In this document: one piece after another, positions 44,597 to 52,381 of the stretch
How positions within the stretch are numbered: position 1 is the first letter of the stretch
Layout of the letters: each line of letters opens with the position of its first letter
Assembly (NCBI GenBank): GCA_965262875.1
Contig: OZ253569.1
Location: 4,216,001 to 4,280,000 of the forward strand
Source of the DNA: JBALVT01 sp965262875
GTDB taxonomy: Bacteria; Pseudomonadota; Gammaproteobacteria; Pseudomonadales; Halieaceae
Length of the DNA: 64,000 bases
Direction of reading: 5' to 3'
Program-made: the position numbers and the translations under genes
Notes under the pieces: generated by a model
The model's database searches: none
Seen by the model: the letters and a program-made list of their open reading frames with translations, nothing else
Told to the model about the DNA's origin: nothing

Positions 44597-46022
44597 CAAT
44601 GCTAACTATTCAATTCCTGAGATGCGTCGTGTGCGCGGTGTTCACATGATTGGTATTGGCGGTGCCGGCATGAGCGGAATTGCCGAGGTGCTGGTCAATT
44701 TGGGATACAAGGTGACAGGCTCGGATGTTCGCCGCAGCGCCGTTACCCAACGTCTGCAAAATTTGGGGATCGTACTTTTTATAGGCCACGATGCCGGCAA
44801 TATTGGTGGCGCTGATGTGGTCGTTGTCTCCAGCGCAGTCGATACCGAAAACCCCGAGGTTGTTGCGGCCAGGCAGAACCGTGTTCCGGTGGTTCCCCGG
44901 GCGGAAATGCTGGCAGAGTTAATGCGATATCGACACGGTATTGCGATCGCCGGTACCCACGGGAAAACCACTACAACAAGCCTGATAGCCTCCATTTTTG
45001 GTGAGGCGGGTCTCGATCCGACGTTTGTCATTGGCGGTCAACTGAACAGCGCCGGTAGCAATGCGCAACTTGGAGCGAGCCGGTTCCTCATCGCCGAAGC
45101 GGATGAGAGTGACGCATCGTTTCTTCATTTACAGCCTATGGTCACCGTGGTTACGAATATTGAAGCAGATCATATGGATACCTACGGGGGCGATTTCTCT
45201 GTTCTCAAGCGTACTTTCCTGGAGTTCTTGCACAATCTACCGTTCTACGGACTGGCTGTGCTGTGCATAGACAATGAAGTCGTCGCGAGTCTACTTCCCG
45301 ACGTGATCTGTCCTGTGGTGACCTACGGGTTTTCAGAGACAGCTGACTATCGAATTGATTCGATGGTCAGGTCCGGGCTCACCACGGAGTTTCTGGTTCA
45401 TCGGCCGAACGATCTGCCGTCACTGCAAGTGCGTTTGAATATGCCTGGAATTCACAATGTCTTGAATGCCACAGCCGCTGTTGCAGTTGCTAGTGATGAA
45501 GGACTCAATGATGAAGCCATCGCGCTGGGTTTGGAAAAGTTCGCGGGAGTGGGTCGTCGCTTTCAACAACGTGACCCTATTCAACTGAGGCAAGGCACTG
45601 CGCTGCTTGTGGATGATTACGGACATCATCCCACGGAAGTGGCTGCGACACTGGATTCACTGCAGCAAGCGTGGCCCGACCGGCGGGTAGTGATGATCTA
45701 TCAACCCCATCGCTACACCCGTACACGTGATTTGTACGAAGATTTTGTCGCTGTTTTATCGCAATGCGATGTACTAATCGTGCTAGAGGTCTATGCTGCC
45801 GGAGAGAGCCCGATCCCGGGTGCTGATGGTCGAAGTCTCACCCGAAGTATTCGCCAGCGTGGGCAGGTTGAACCTGTTTTTGCTGAATCAATTGAAGAGA
45901 TACCCCCTCTGCTGAGCGACATTCTCCTGCCCGACGATGTTGTCGTCACGCAGGGAGCAGGCAACATTACTCAGTTGTCTCATGACCTCAACGGCTTGAA
46001 CGTAGCGGGGATTGCGTTGTGA
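44586..46022 (+). CDS. murC: UDP-MurNAc:L-alanine ligase MurC
   Basis: 478 residues. Joins L-Ala to UDP-MurNAc, first stem-peptide step. N-terminal VHMIGIGGAGMSGIAEVL, P-loop IAGTHGKTTTTSLIASI, ADESDASFLHLQP and C-terminal VDDYGHHPTEVAATL plus YQPHRYTRTRDL are characteristic. Overlaps murG by 11 bases and ddl by 4. Confidence 0.97.
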   Translation: MPTDNANYSIPEMRRVRGVHMIGIGGAGMSGIAEVLVNLGYKVTGSDVRRSAVTQRLQNLGIVLFIGHDAGNIGGADVVVVSSAVDTENPEVVAARQNRVPVVPRAEMLAELMRYRHGIAIAGTHGKTTTTSLIASIFGEAGLDPTFVIGGQLNSAGSNAQLGASRFLIAEADESDASFLHLQPMVTVVTNIEADHMDTYGGDFSVLKRTFLEFLHNLPFYGLAVLCIDNEVVASLLPDVICPVVTYGFSETADYRIDSMVRSGLTTEFLVHRPNDLPSLQVRLNMPGIHNVLNATAAVAVASDEGLNDEAIALGLEKFAGVGRRFQQRDPIQLRQGTALLVDDYGHHPTEVAATLDSLQQAWPDRRVVMIYQPHRYTRTRDLYEDFVAVLSQCDVLIVLEVYAAGESPIPGADGRSLTRSIRQRGQVEPVFAESIEEIPPLLSDILLPDDVVVTQGAGNITQLSHDLNGLNVAGIAL

Positions 46023-46948
46023 ACCTGCAGCAACTCAAGGCTGAAACGGTAGCAGTGCTATTAGGTGGGAAATCTGCTGAACGTGAAGTTTCACTGCAAT
46101 CCGGCACCGCTATTATTTCCGCTCTTGAGTCTTACGGTTATACGGTGCTTGCCGTCGATCCTGCCCAGGAGGATTGGACCTCTGCACTTGCAGACGTGTC
46201 TTTTGTATTCAACGCCTTGCACGGGCCAGGCGGTGAAGATGGAGTCATGCAAGGTGCACTCGAGGTTCTGGGCGTCCCTTATTCCGGATCTGGTGTATTG
46301 GGTTCTGCGCTGGCTATGGACAAGAAACGTAGCAAGCAACTCTGGCAAGGTGTCGGCATTGCAACTGGGGGTTTTGTAACGCTTGATGCGAAGACTGACT
46401 GGCAGGATGTTATCGATCGCTTCGGCAAGGTTTTTGTTAAGCCTGCCTGTGAGGGTTCGAGTATTGGTATGTCCAGTGCCAGCTCAGCAGAAGATTTACG
46501 TGCCGCTTTTGAAACTGCGTCGGACTACGCTGGAGAAGTCATCGCCGAGCAGTTTATAGACGGACCTGAATATACAGTTGCTGTTCTGGGAGATGAAACC
46601 CTTCCCTCAATAAGAATGGAAACTCAGAACGAATTTTATGACTACGAGGCAAAGTATCTCTCTGACGAGACTAGGTATCACTGTCCTTCTGGGCTCGACG
46701 AGAAGGAGGAAAATCATCTCGCCGACGTAGCTCTGAGAGCTTTTCGATCTCTTGGTTGCGCTGCCTGGGGGCGTGTCGATTTTATGCGTGACAGTGACGG
46801 TTCCTTTTTTGTGTTGGAGGTAAACACGATACCGGGAATGACCTCTCATAGTTTGGTACCTATGGCTGCTGCGACTATTGGGATGAACATGAGTGCCCTG
46901 GTGGAACGAATCGTTAAGCACAGCCTGGAGAAACATTATGGTGCATGA
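46019..46948 (+). CDS. ddlB: D-alanine:D-alanine ligase (DdlB type)
   Basis: 309 residues, ATP-grasp fold. Makes D-Ala-D-Ala for MurF. VLLGGKSAEREVSLQSG at the start, NALHGPGGEDGVMQGALE in its parts, the SGVLGSALAMDKKRSK segment, the KPACEGSSIGMS loop, and EVNTIPGMTSHSLVP near the end. DdlB is the dcw-linked type; a separate ddlA could exist elsewhere. Overlaps murC by 4 bases and ftsQ by 11. Confidence 0.96.
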   Translation: MNLQQLKAETVAVLLGGKSAEREVSLQSGTAIISALESYGYTVLAVDPAQEDWTSALADVSFVFNALHGPGGEDGVMQGALEVLGVPYSGSGVLGSALAMDKKRSKQLWQGVGIATGGFVTLDAKTDWQDVIDRFGKVFVKPACEGSSIGMSSASSAEDLRAAFETASDYAGEVIAEQFIDGPEYTVAVLGDETLPSIRMETQNEFYDYEAKYLSDETRYHCPSGLDEKEENHLADVALRAFRSLGCAAWGRVDFMRDSDGSFFVLEVNTIPGMTSHSLVPMAAATIGMNMSALVERIVKHSLEKHYGA

Positions 46949-47753
46949 GCGACCTTCCATCTCAATTTCCGGGCAGGCGGCTCGAAAGCGCAAAAGCGCG
47001 AACGGGGCCACGCGAAAAACTTCAGTTGAGAAACGTAGCCCACCTTCCTTCGTCTGGGTGAATCGTCTTTTTGTCATCCTTGGGTTAGGCGTTGTGTGTG
47101 CCGCACTAGTTAAGGCAGCGCTAGTACTGAATGCCATTCCAGTTGAGCGAATTGTTGTTACTGGAAAGCTGGAGCATACCCAGAAGTTGGCGTTGCAAGA
47201 AATGGTTCAGCCGGCACTGGTAGGTGGGTTCCTCGGCGCTGACTTAGGTCGTATTCAAGGGCAGTTGGAGCTGTTGCCCTGGGTTTATCAGGCTGTTGTA
47301 AGGAGGCAATGGCCCAGTGCACTGGAGATTCATGTTGTCGAGCAGTTGCCAATCGCGCGTTGGGGAGGCAGTAGTTTTCTCAATCACGAAGGGGAGTTGT
47401 TTCACCCTTCCGGCGAGAGCAGTTGGGATTCTCTGCCGGTACTTACGGGGGTTGATGGCCAGGAGCAGGAGCTGATTAAAGCTTACCAATTTATTTCTGA
47501 TTCGCTGCGACCTCTGGCCTTAGCAGTGAGTGAATTAGTTAGCAATGACCGAGGGCAGCTGCGGGCAGTGCTGTCTAGTGGTACCGAATTACTTTTGGGA
47601 AGTAGGGAGTTGTCGGAGAGATTGGATCGATTCACTACTTTGTATCACGCCAGTGGCGAGACAATAAGTACAGAATTTGAACGCGTTGATTTGCGTTATC
47701 ACAGTGGGTTGGCGGTTGTATTTCGCGAGCCCCCTGCGGTGGCAGGTTTATAA
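46938..47753 (+). CDS. ftsQ: Cell division protein FtsQ
   Basis: 271 residues: a basic cytoplasmic tail (residues 1-40), one membrane helix (about 41-60, FVILGLGVVCAALVKAALVL-like), then POTRA (about 65-130, ERIVVTGKLEHT) and beta domains of the periplasmic FtsQ fold (PWVYQAVVRRQWPSALEIHV, WGGSSFLNHEGELFHP). Scaffold of the FtsQLB complex. ATG 46938 is chosen inside the end of ddl; an upstream in-frame start at 46893 lies deep in ddl. Confidence 0.93.
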   Translation: MVHERPSISISGQAARKRKSANGATRKTSVEKRSPPSFVWVNRLFVILGLGVVCAALVKAALVLNAIPVERIVVTGKLEHTQKLALQEMVQPALVGGFLGADLGRIQGQLELLPWVYQAVVRRQWPSALEIHVVEQLPIARWGGSSFLNHEGELFHPSGESSWDSLPVLTGVDGQEQELIKAYQFISDSLRPLALAVSELVSNDRGQLRAVLSSGTELLLGSRELSERLDRFTTLYHASGETISTEFERVDLRYHSGLAVVFREPPAVAGL

Positions 47754-47788
47754 AACGAACGGACGGTTTTTTTTTAGGAGAGACTGCC

Positions 47789-49027
47789 ATGGGCAGCGCG
47801 CAGGACAAAAAAATGATTGTGGGTTTGGATATCGGCACTTCCAAGGTGGTGGCCATCGTCGGAGAAATTGACTCCGAGGGTGCGATCGAAGTGGTGGGTA
47901 TTGGCTCCAATCCGTCCAAGGGGATGAAAAAGGGTGTAGTGGTTAACATTGAGTCCACTGTGCATTCTATTCAACGCGCCATCGAGGAGGCGGAGCTGAT
48001 GGCCGGCTGCCAGATCCACTCAGTGTACGTTGGCATTGCAGGTAGCCATATTCGCAGTCTCAACTCCCACGGCATTGTTGCTATACGCGATCGAGAAGTT
48101 TACCCCCTGGATCTCGAGCGGGTGATCGATGCAGCACAGGCGGTGGCAATACCGGCGGATCAAAAGGTCTTACACATTCTTCCCCAGGAGTATGTCATCG
48201 ATAACCAGGAGGGAATTAAAGAACCCCTGGGAATGTCGGGCGTACGGTTGGAAGCCAAGGTACATCTTGTGACCTGTGCCGTTAACGCGGCCCAGAATAT
48301 TGAGAAATGTATTCGACGCTGTGGCTTGGAGGTTGAAGAAGTGATACTGGAGCAACTGGCATCGAGCTACTCCGTATTGACCGAGGATGAAAAGGAACTG
48401 GGTGCGTGTCTGGTAGATATTGGTGGCGGCACGACCGACATTGCCATTTTCACGGAGGGCTCCATTCGCCATACAGGTGTCATACCGATTGCCGGTGACC
48501 AAGTGACCAACGACATCGCGATGGCACTACGGACACCCACTCAACACGCTGAAGAAATCAAAATTAAATATGCCTGTGCGCTTACTCAATTGGCCGGCGC
48601 AGACGAAACGATAAAAGTGCCCAGCGTGGGCGACAGGCCGCCTCGGGATTTGTCCAGGCAGACGCTGGCGGAGGTTGTAGAGCCACGTTACGACGAGCTG
48701 TTCACCCTGATTCAAGCGGAGCTTCGTAGAAGCGGCTTCGAGGATATGGTACCGGCGGGCATTGTACTGACCGGTGGGACTTCGAAAATGGAAGGTGTCG
48801 TCGAACTGGCCGAAGAAATTTTTCACATGCCGGTACGAGTTGGCTCTCCGCATTCTATTCGCGGGCTGACCGATATTGTGCGCAATCCGGTTTATGCAAC
48901 GGGCGTGGGTCTGTTGTTGTATGGAAATCAACACCAGGCAGATGGCTATTCTGTGGCGGCGCGTAGCAGCGCGACGGGAGAGAGTGTGCTTGGTCGATTT
49001 AGATCGTGGATACAGAGCAATTTTTAG
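47789..49027 (+). CDS. ftsA: Cell division protein FtsA
   Basis: 412 residues, actin-fold ATPase that tethers FtsZ to the membrane. Phosphate-1 motif VGLDIGTSKVVAIVG, phosphate-2 CLVDIGGGTTDIAIF, adenosine motif GIVLTGGTSKMEG, and the 1C-domain region. The C-terminus ends with an amphipathic membrane-targeting helix (SVLGRFRSWIQSNF). GGAGAG lies before the ATG. 63 bases separate it from ftsZ. Confidence 0.97.
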   Translation: MGSAQDKKMIVGLDIGTSKVVAIVGEIDSEGAIEVVGIGSNPSKGMKKGVVVNIESTVHSIQRAIEEAELMAGCQIHSVYVGIAGSHIRSLNSHGIVAIRDREVYPLDLERVIDAAQAVAIPADQKVLHILPQEYVIDNQEGIKEPLGMSGVRLEAKVHLVTCAVNAAQNIEKCIRRCGLEVEEVILEQLASSYSVLTEDEKELGACLVDIGGGTTDIAIFTEGSIRHTGVIPIAGDQVTNDIAMALRTPTQHAEEIKIKYACALTQLAGADETIKVPSVGDRPPRDLSRQTLAEVVEPRYDELFTLIQAELRRSGFEDMVPAGIVLTGGTSKMEGVVELAEEIFHMPVRVGSPHSIRGLTDIVRNPVYATGVGLLLYGNQHQADGYSVAARSSATGESVLGRFRSWIQSNF

Positions 49028-49090
49028 ATGTTTTTTAAGCAGTGAATCGTCGCCTCACAAGCGGCAATATTATTACAAAGGGGATATACC

Positions 49091-50251
49091 ATGTTTGAAC
49101 TGATTGACAACGTACCAGAAAGTGCAGTGATAAAGGTTGTGGGTGTTGGGGGCGGCGGCGGCAACGCCGTGAAGCACATGATCGAAAACAACGTCGAAGG
49201 CGTTGATTTTATCTGTGCCAATACCGATGCGCAGGCTTTGTCTGATGTTGATTCGAAAACTGTTTTACAACTAGGAGGTGAAATTACCAAAGGGCTAGGC
49301 GCTGGCGCGAATCCGGAAATTGGTCGCGCTGCCGCAATGGAAGACAGGGATCGTATTGCCGATGCGCTTCGTGGAGCCGATATGGTTTTCATCACCGCAG
49401 GTATGGGTGGCGGAACTGGAACGGGTGGGGCACCCGTGGTCGCTGAAGTTGCCAGAGAATTAGGGATTCTGACCGTTGCGGTAGTGACGCGCCCATTTCC
49501 TTTCGAAGGCAAAAAACGCCTGAAAATCGCCCGTGAAGGTGTCGCCGAATTGCAACAGCACGTGGACTCTTTAATCACTATTCCCAACGAAAAATTGCTA
49601 GAGGTGTTGGGAAAAAATACCAGTTTATTAGATGCCTTCAGAGAGGCCAATGATGTACTGTTGGGCGCAGTTCAGGGCATAGCAGATCTGATTATCCGCC
49701 CCGGTATGATCAACGTGGATTTCGCGGATGTCAGAACGGTAATGTCCGAGATGGGAATGGCTATGATGGGCACCGGTAGTGCCACAGGCGAAGATAGAGC
49801 TCGCGAAGCTGCGGAAAAAGCGATCAACAGCCCATTGTTAGACGATATCGATCTGCAAGGCGCCAGAGGCATATTGGTCAATATCACCGCAGGTCTTGAT
49901 CTCTCCCTGGGAGAGTTCTCCAAAGTGGGTGATGCCATCGAGGAATTCGCCTCCGAAGAAGCCACGGTAGTGGTCGGTACGGTTATCGATCCTGAGATGA
50001 CTGAAGAGCTTAAAGTGACGGTTGTGGCCACGGGTCTGGGCAGTGAAATTGCCAGAGCACCTCTTCAGATGGTTGAAAGTAGTAAGCCGGTAGAAATTGA
50101 TCACGAGCCTAATTACAAGGATCTGGATCGTCCGGCCATTGGGCGAAGACGTGCAGCCCTCGACGGCAGAGCGGCACCCGCTTCGCCTGACACCGCTAGC
50201 GGCGAGGATTACTTTGACATCCCCGCATTTTTGCGCCGCCAAGCTGACTAA
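49091..50251 (+). CDS. ftsZ: Cell division GTPase FtsZ
   Basis: 386 residues, tubulin-like. Forms the Z-ring. N-terminal VIKVVGVGGGGGNAVKHM, the tubulin signature GGGTGTGGAPVVAEVA, the T7 loop (NVDFADVRTVMSEMG), a short linker (about 320-370) and the conserved C-terminal peptide DYFDIPAFLRRQ that binds FtsA, ZipA and other partners. AGGGG lies upstream of the ATG. Confidence 0.98.
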   Translation: MFELIDNVPESAVIKVVGVGGGGGNAVKHMIENNVEGVDFICANTDAQALSDVDSKTVLQLGGEITKGLGAGANPEIGRAAAMEDRDRIADALRGADMVFITAGMGGGTGTGGAPVVAEVARELGILTVAVVTRPFPFEGKKRLKIAREGVAELQQHVDSLITIPNEKLLEVLGKNTSLLDAFREANDVLLGAVQGIADLIIRPGMINVDFADVRTVMSEMGMAMMGTGSATGEDRAREAAEKAINSPLLDDIDLQGARGILVNITAGLDLSLGEFSKVGDAIEEFASEEATVVVGTVIDPEMTEELKVTVVATGLGSEIARAPLQMVESSKPVEIDHEPNYKDLDRPAIGRRRAALDGRAAPASPDTASGEDYFDIPAFLRRQAD

Positions 50252-50333
50252 ACGATAGCAACAAGAGTCTGGATACGTTCATCCTCAGTAACTTCAGGAT
50301 GGATCGCATCGGCATATATAGACGGTAGAAACT

Positions 50334-51248
50334 ATGATTCGACAACGTACATTGCGAAACACAATTAAGGCCACCGGTGTGGGTTTGCACACAGGTGAGA
50401 AGGTTTATCTAACCCTCAATCCGGCTCCGGTTAATACGGGCATTGTTTTTCGCAGAGTAGACCTCGACCCAGTGGTGGCAATTCCCGCCCGGGCAGAGAA
50501 TGTTGGCGATACCACACTTTCAACCAGTCTTGTTGTCGACGGCGAGCGCGTCTCCACTGTTGAGCATCTACTCTCGGCAATGGCGGGTCTGGGTATCGAC
50601 AATTCCTATGTCGATGTCAGCGCACCCGAAGTTCCGATTATGGACGGGAGTGCGGGGCCCTTTGTTTTTCTCATCCAGTCCGCTGGCATTGAAGAACAAA
50701 ATGCACCCAAGAAGTTTATTCGTATCAAACACCCGGTCACGGTAGAAGATGGAGACAAGGTAGCCAGCTTCCTCCCCTTTGATGGCTTCAAGGTCTCCTT
50801 TACTATCGATTTTGACCACCCGGTGTTTCGCGATCGCACTGCCCATGCTGAGCTGGATTTTTCCAGCACCTCTTTTGTTAAGGAGGTGAGTAGAGCTCGC
50901 ACTTTTGGCTTTATGCACGAAATAGAGTATTTGCGCTCCAAAGGTCTCGCCAGGGGCGGCAGCGTTGATAACGCCATCGTGGTCGACGAATATCGCATTC
51001 TCAATCAGGATGGCCTTCGCTACGATGACGAGTTTGTTAAACATAAGATTTTAGATGCAATTGGCGACATATACCTGCTAGGTCACGGCCTGATCGGCGA
51101 ATATCGTGCTCATAAGTCTGGTCATGCACTCAATAATGCCTCCCTCAGGGCGCTTATCGCTCAACCCGAATGCTGGGAAATCGTCACTTTTGAAGATGAT
51201 GCCGTAGCGCCTATCTCCTACCTGACCAATCCGGTGGCCGCCGCTTGA
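50334..51248 (+). CDS. lpxC: UDP-3-O-acyl-N-acetylglucosamine deacetylase LpxC
   Basis: 304 residues, Zn2+-dependent, the committed step of lipid A synthesis. MIRQRTLRNTIKATGVGLHTG at the start (in part), zinc ligands in VEHLLSAMAGLGID (His) and VKHKILDAIGDIYLLG (His and Asp), and the catalytic His in HKSGHALNN. The tail is one residue-type different from the LA degradation tags known for FtsH in E. coli (here it ends NPVAAA), so regulated proteolysis is possible but not shown. Confidence 0.97.
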   Translation: MIRQRTLRNTIKATGVGLHTGEKVYLTLNPAPVNTGIVFRRVDLDPVVAIPARAENVGDTTLSTSLVVDGERVSTVEHLLSAMAGLGIDNSYVDVSAPEVPIMDGSAGPFVFLIQSAGIEEQNAPKKFIRIKHPVTVEDGDKVASFLPFDGFKVSFTIDFDHPVFRDRTAHAELDFSSTSFVKEVSRARTFGFMHEIEYLRSKGLARGGSVDNAIVVDEYRILNQDGLRYDDEFVKHKILDAIGDIYLLGHGLIGEYRAHKSGHALNNASLRALIAQPECWEIVTFEDDAVAPISYLTNPVAAA

Positions 51249-51369
51249 TCACTGGAACGGCTCCAGACCCCTTCAAAGTGTGACGTATAGCACGGCGACT
51301 GGCGTCTATCGTGGAACATTGTGATCAATTGTGGCATAGTCGTCGGCTCATATCGTGCCTGCTAATTAA

Positions 51370-52299
51370 ATGAAAGTTATTCTCATTGATCAAAAGCACG
51401 GCGGATCACGTTCTATCGAATTAGGGCGCTGGTCGCGCGCCGTACTGTCCCTTTGTTGCCTGGGTTTGCCCATAGGCATGATTGCCGTTGGCTATTTCGC
51501 TGCAATGGAGAATGACACTCGCTCTGTGAGCAATGTTGCTCTGGGTGATCTGCAGGAAGAACTCGATAACCAATCAGACGAGTTGCTTGGACTTCGAGCC
51601 AAAGCGCAGCGCAAATTAAAAGCTCTTTCCCTGAACCTGGCTGAACTTCAGGCTCGAATGATCCGTCTCGATGCGTTGGGTGAGCACCTTACGGTTATCG
51701 CAGGTCTTGAACAGGGCGAATTCGACTTTAGCCGACCACCTGCATTGGGTGGGCCTATGGCGGCTGACTTTAACGTTGATTTTAGTTCCACTGAAATATC
51801 CAGTGAGTTAGATCTGTTCGAAGCCAAGCTCAACGATCGAGAACATCAACTCGATCTGCTCGGGTCGGTGCTTAGTGGTCGCAAGTTCGAGCATCAAACC
51901 TGGCTCTCCGGAAGACCGACCAAGAAGGGATGGATATCTTCCTACTATGGTCAGAGAAAGGACCCCTTCACAGGAAAGCCGGCAATGCACAAAGGCATTG
52001 ATATAGCCGGTAAAGAAGGGTCCGACATAATCGCCTCAGCGGCAGGTGTTGTGACCTGGTCGGGTGCTCAGTCCGGTTATGGTTCTATGGTTGAAATTTC
52101 TCATGGCGAGGGGTTTATCACTCGCTATGCACACAATAAAGAAAACCTGGTTAAGCCGGGTGATATGGTTAAAAAGGGCCAGGCCATTGCCCTCATGGGC
52201 TCCAGCGGCCGCTCCACCGGTGCTCACGTGCACTACGAAGTATTCCGGCACGGCCGAACGGTCGATCCGTCTAGTTACGTCAACCGCACCCAGCGCTGA
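51370..52299 (+). CDS. M23-family (LytM) zinc metallopeptidase, membrane anchored
   Basis: 309 residues: one N-terminal membrane helix (about 20-44), a periplasmic coiled-coil (about 55-105, LQEELDNQSDELLGLRAKAQ) and a C-terminal M23 domain (about 190-300). The zinc and catalytic ligands are present: MHKGIDIAG (His, Asp) and HVHYEVF (HxH), so it should be an active DD-endopeptidase of peptidoglycan rather than a degenerate activator such as EnvC. Pseudomonas has a similar gene between lpxC and secA; E. coli has secM there. Confidence 0.92.
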   Translation: MKVILIDQKHGGSRSIELGRWSRAVLSLCCLGLPIGMIAVGYFAAMENDTRSVSNVALGDLQEELDNQSDELLGLRAKAQRKLKALSLNLAELQARMIRLDALGEHLTVIAGLEQGEFDFSRPPALGGPMAADFNVDFSSTEISSELDLFEAKLNDREHQLDLLGSVLSGRKFEHQTWLSGRPTKKGWISSYYGQRKDPFTGKPAMHKGIDIAGKEGSDIIASAAGVVTWSGAQSGYGSMVEISHGEGFITRYAHNKENLVKPGDMVKKGQAIALMGSSGRSTGAHVHYEVFRHGRTVDPSSYVNRTQR

Positions 52300-52381
52300 T
52301 TTCAAAACCTCTACGTTACGCACCGCAGCGGATTACATCTGCCTTGGCGGGTTCTCCCCTATTGGAAAATGTTGAAGATCA

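Noticed and set aside
52300..52381. A secM-like arrest peptide gene before secA
   Set aside because: The gap is 82 bases and the preceding gene is a clear M23 peptidase with zinc ligands; no arrest-motif frame was found.
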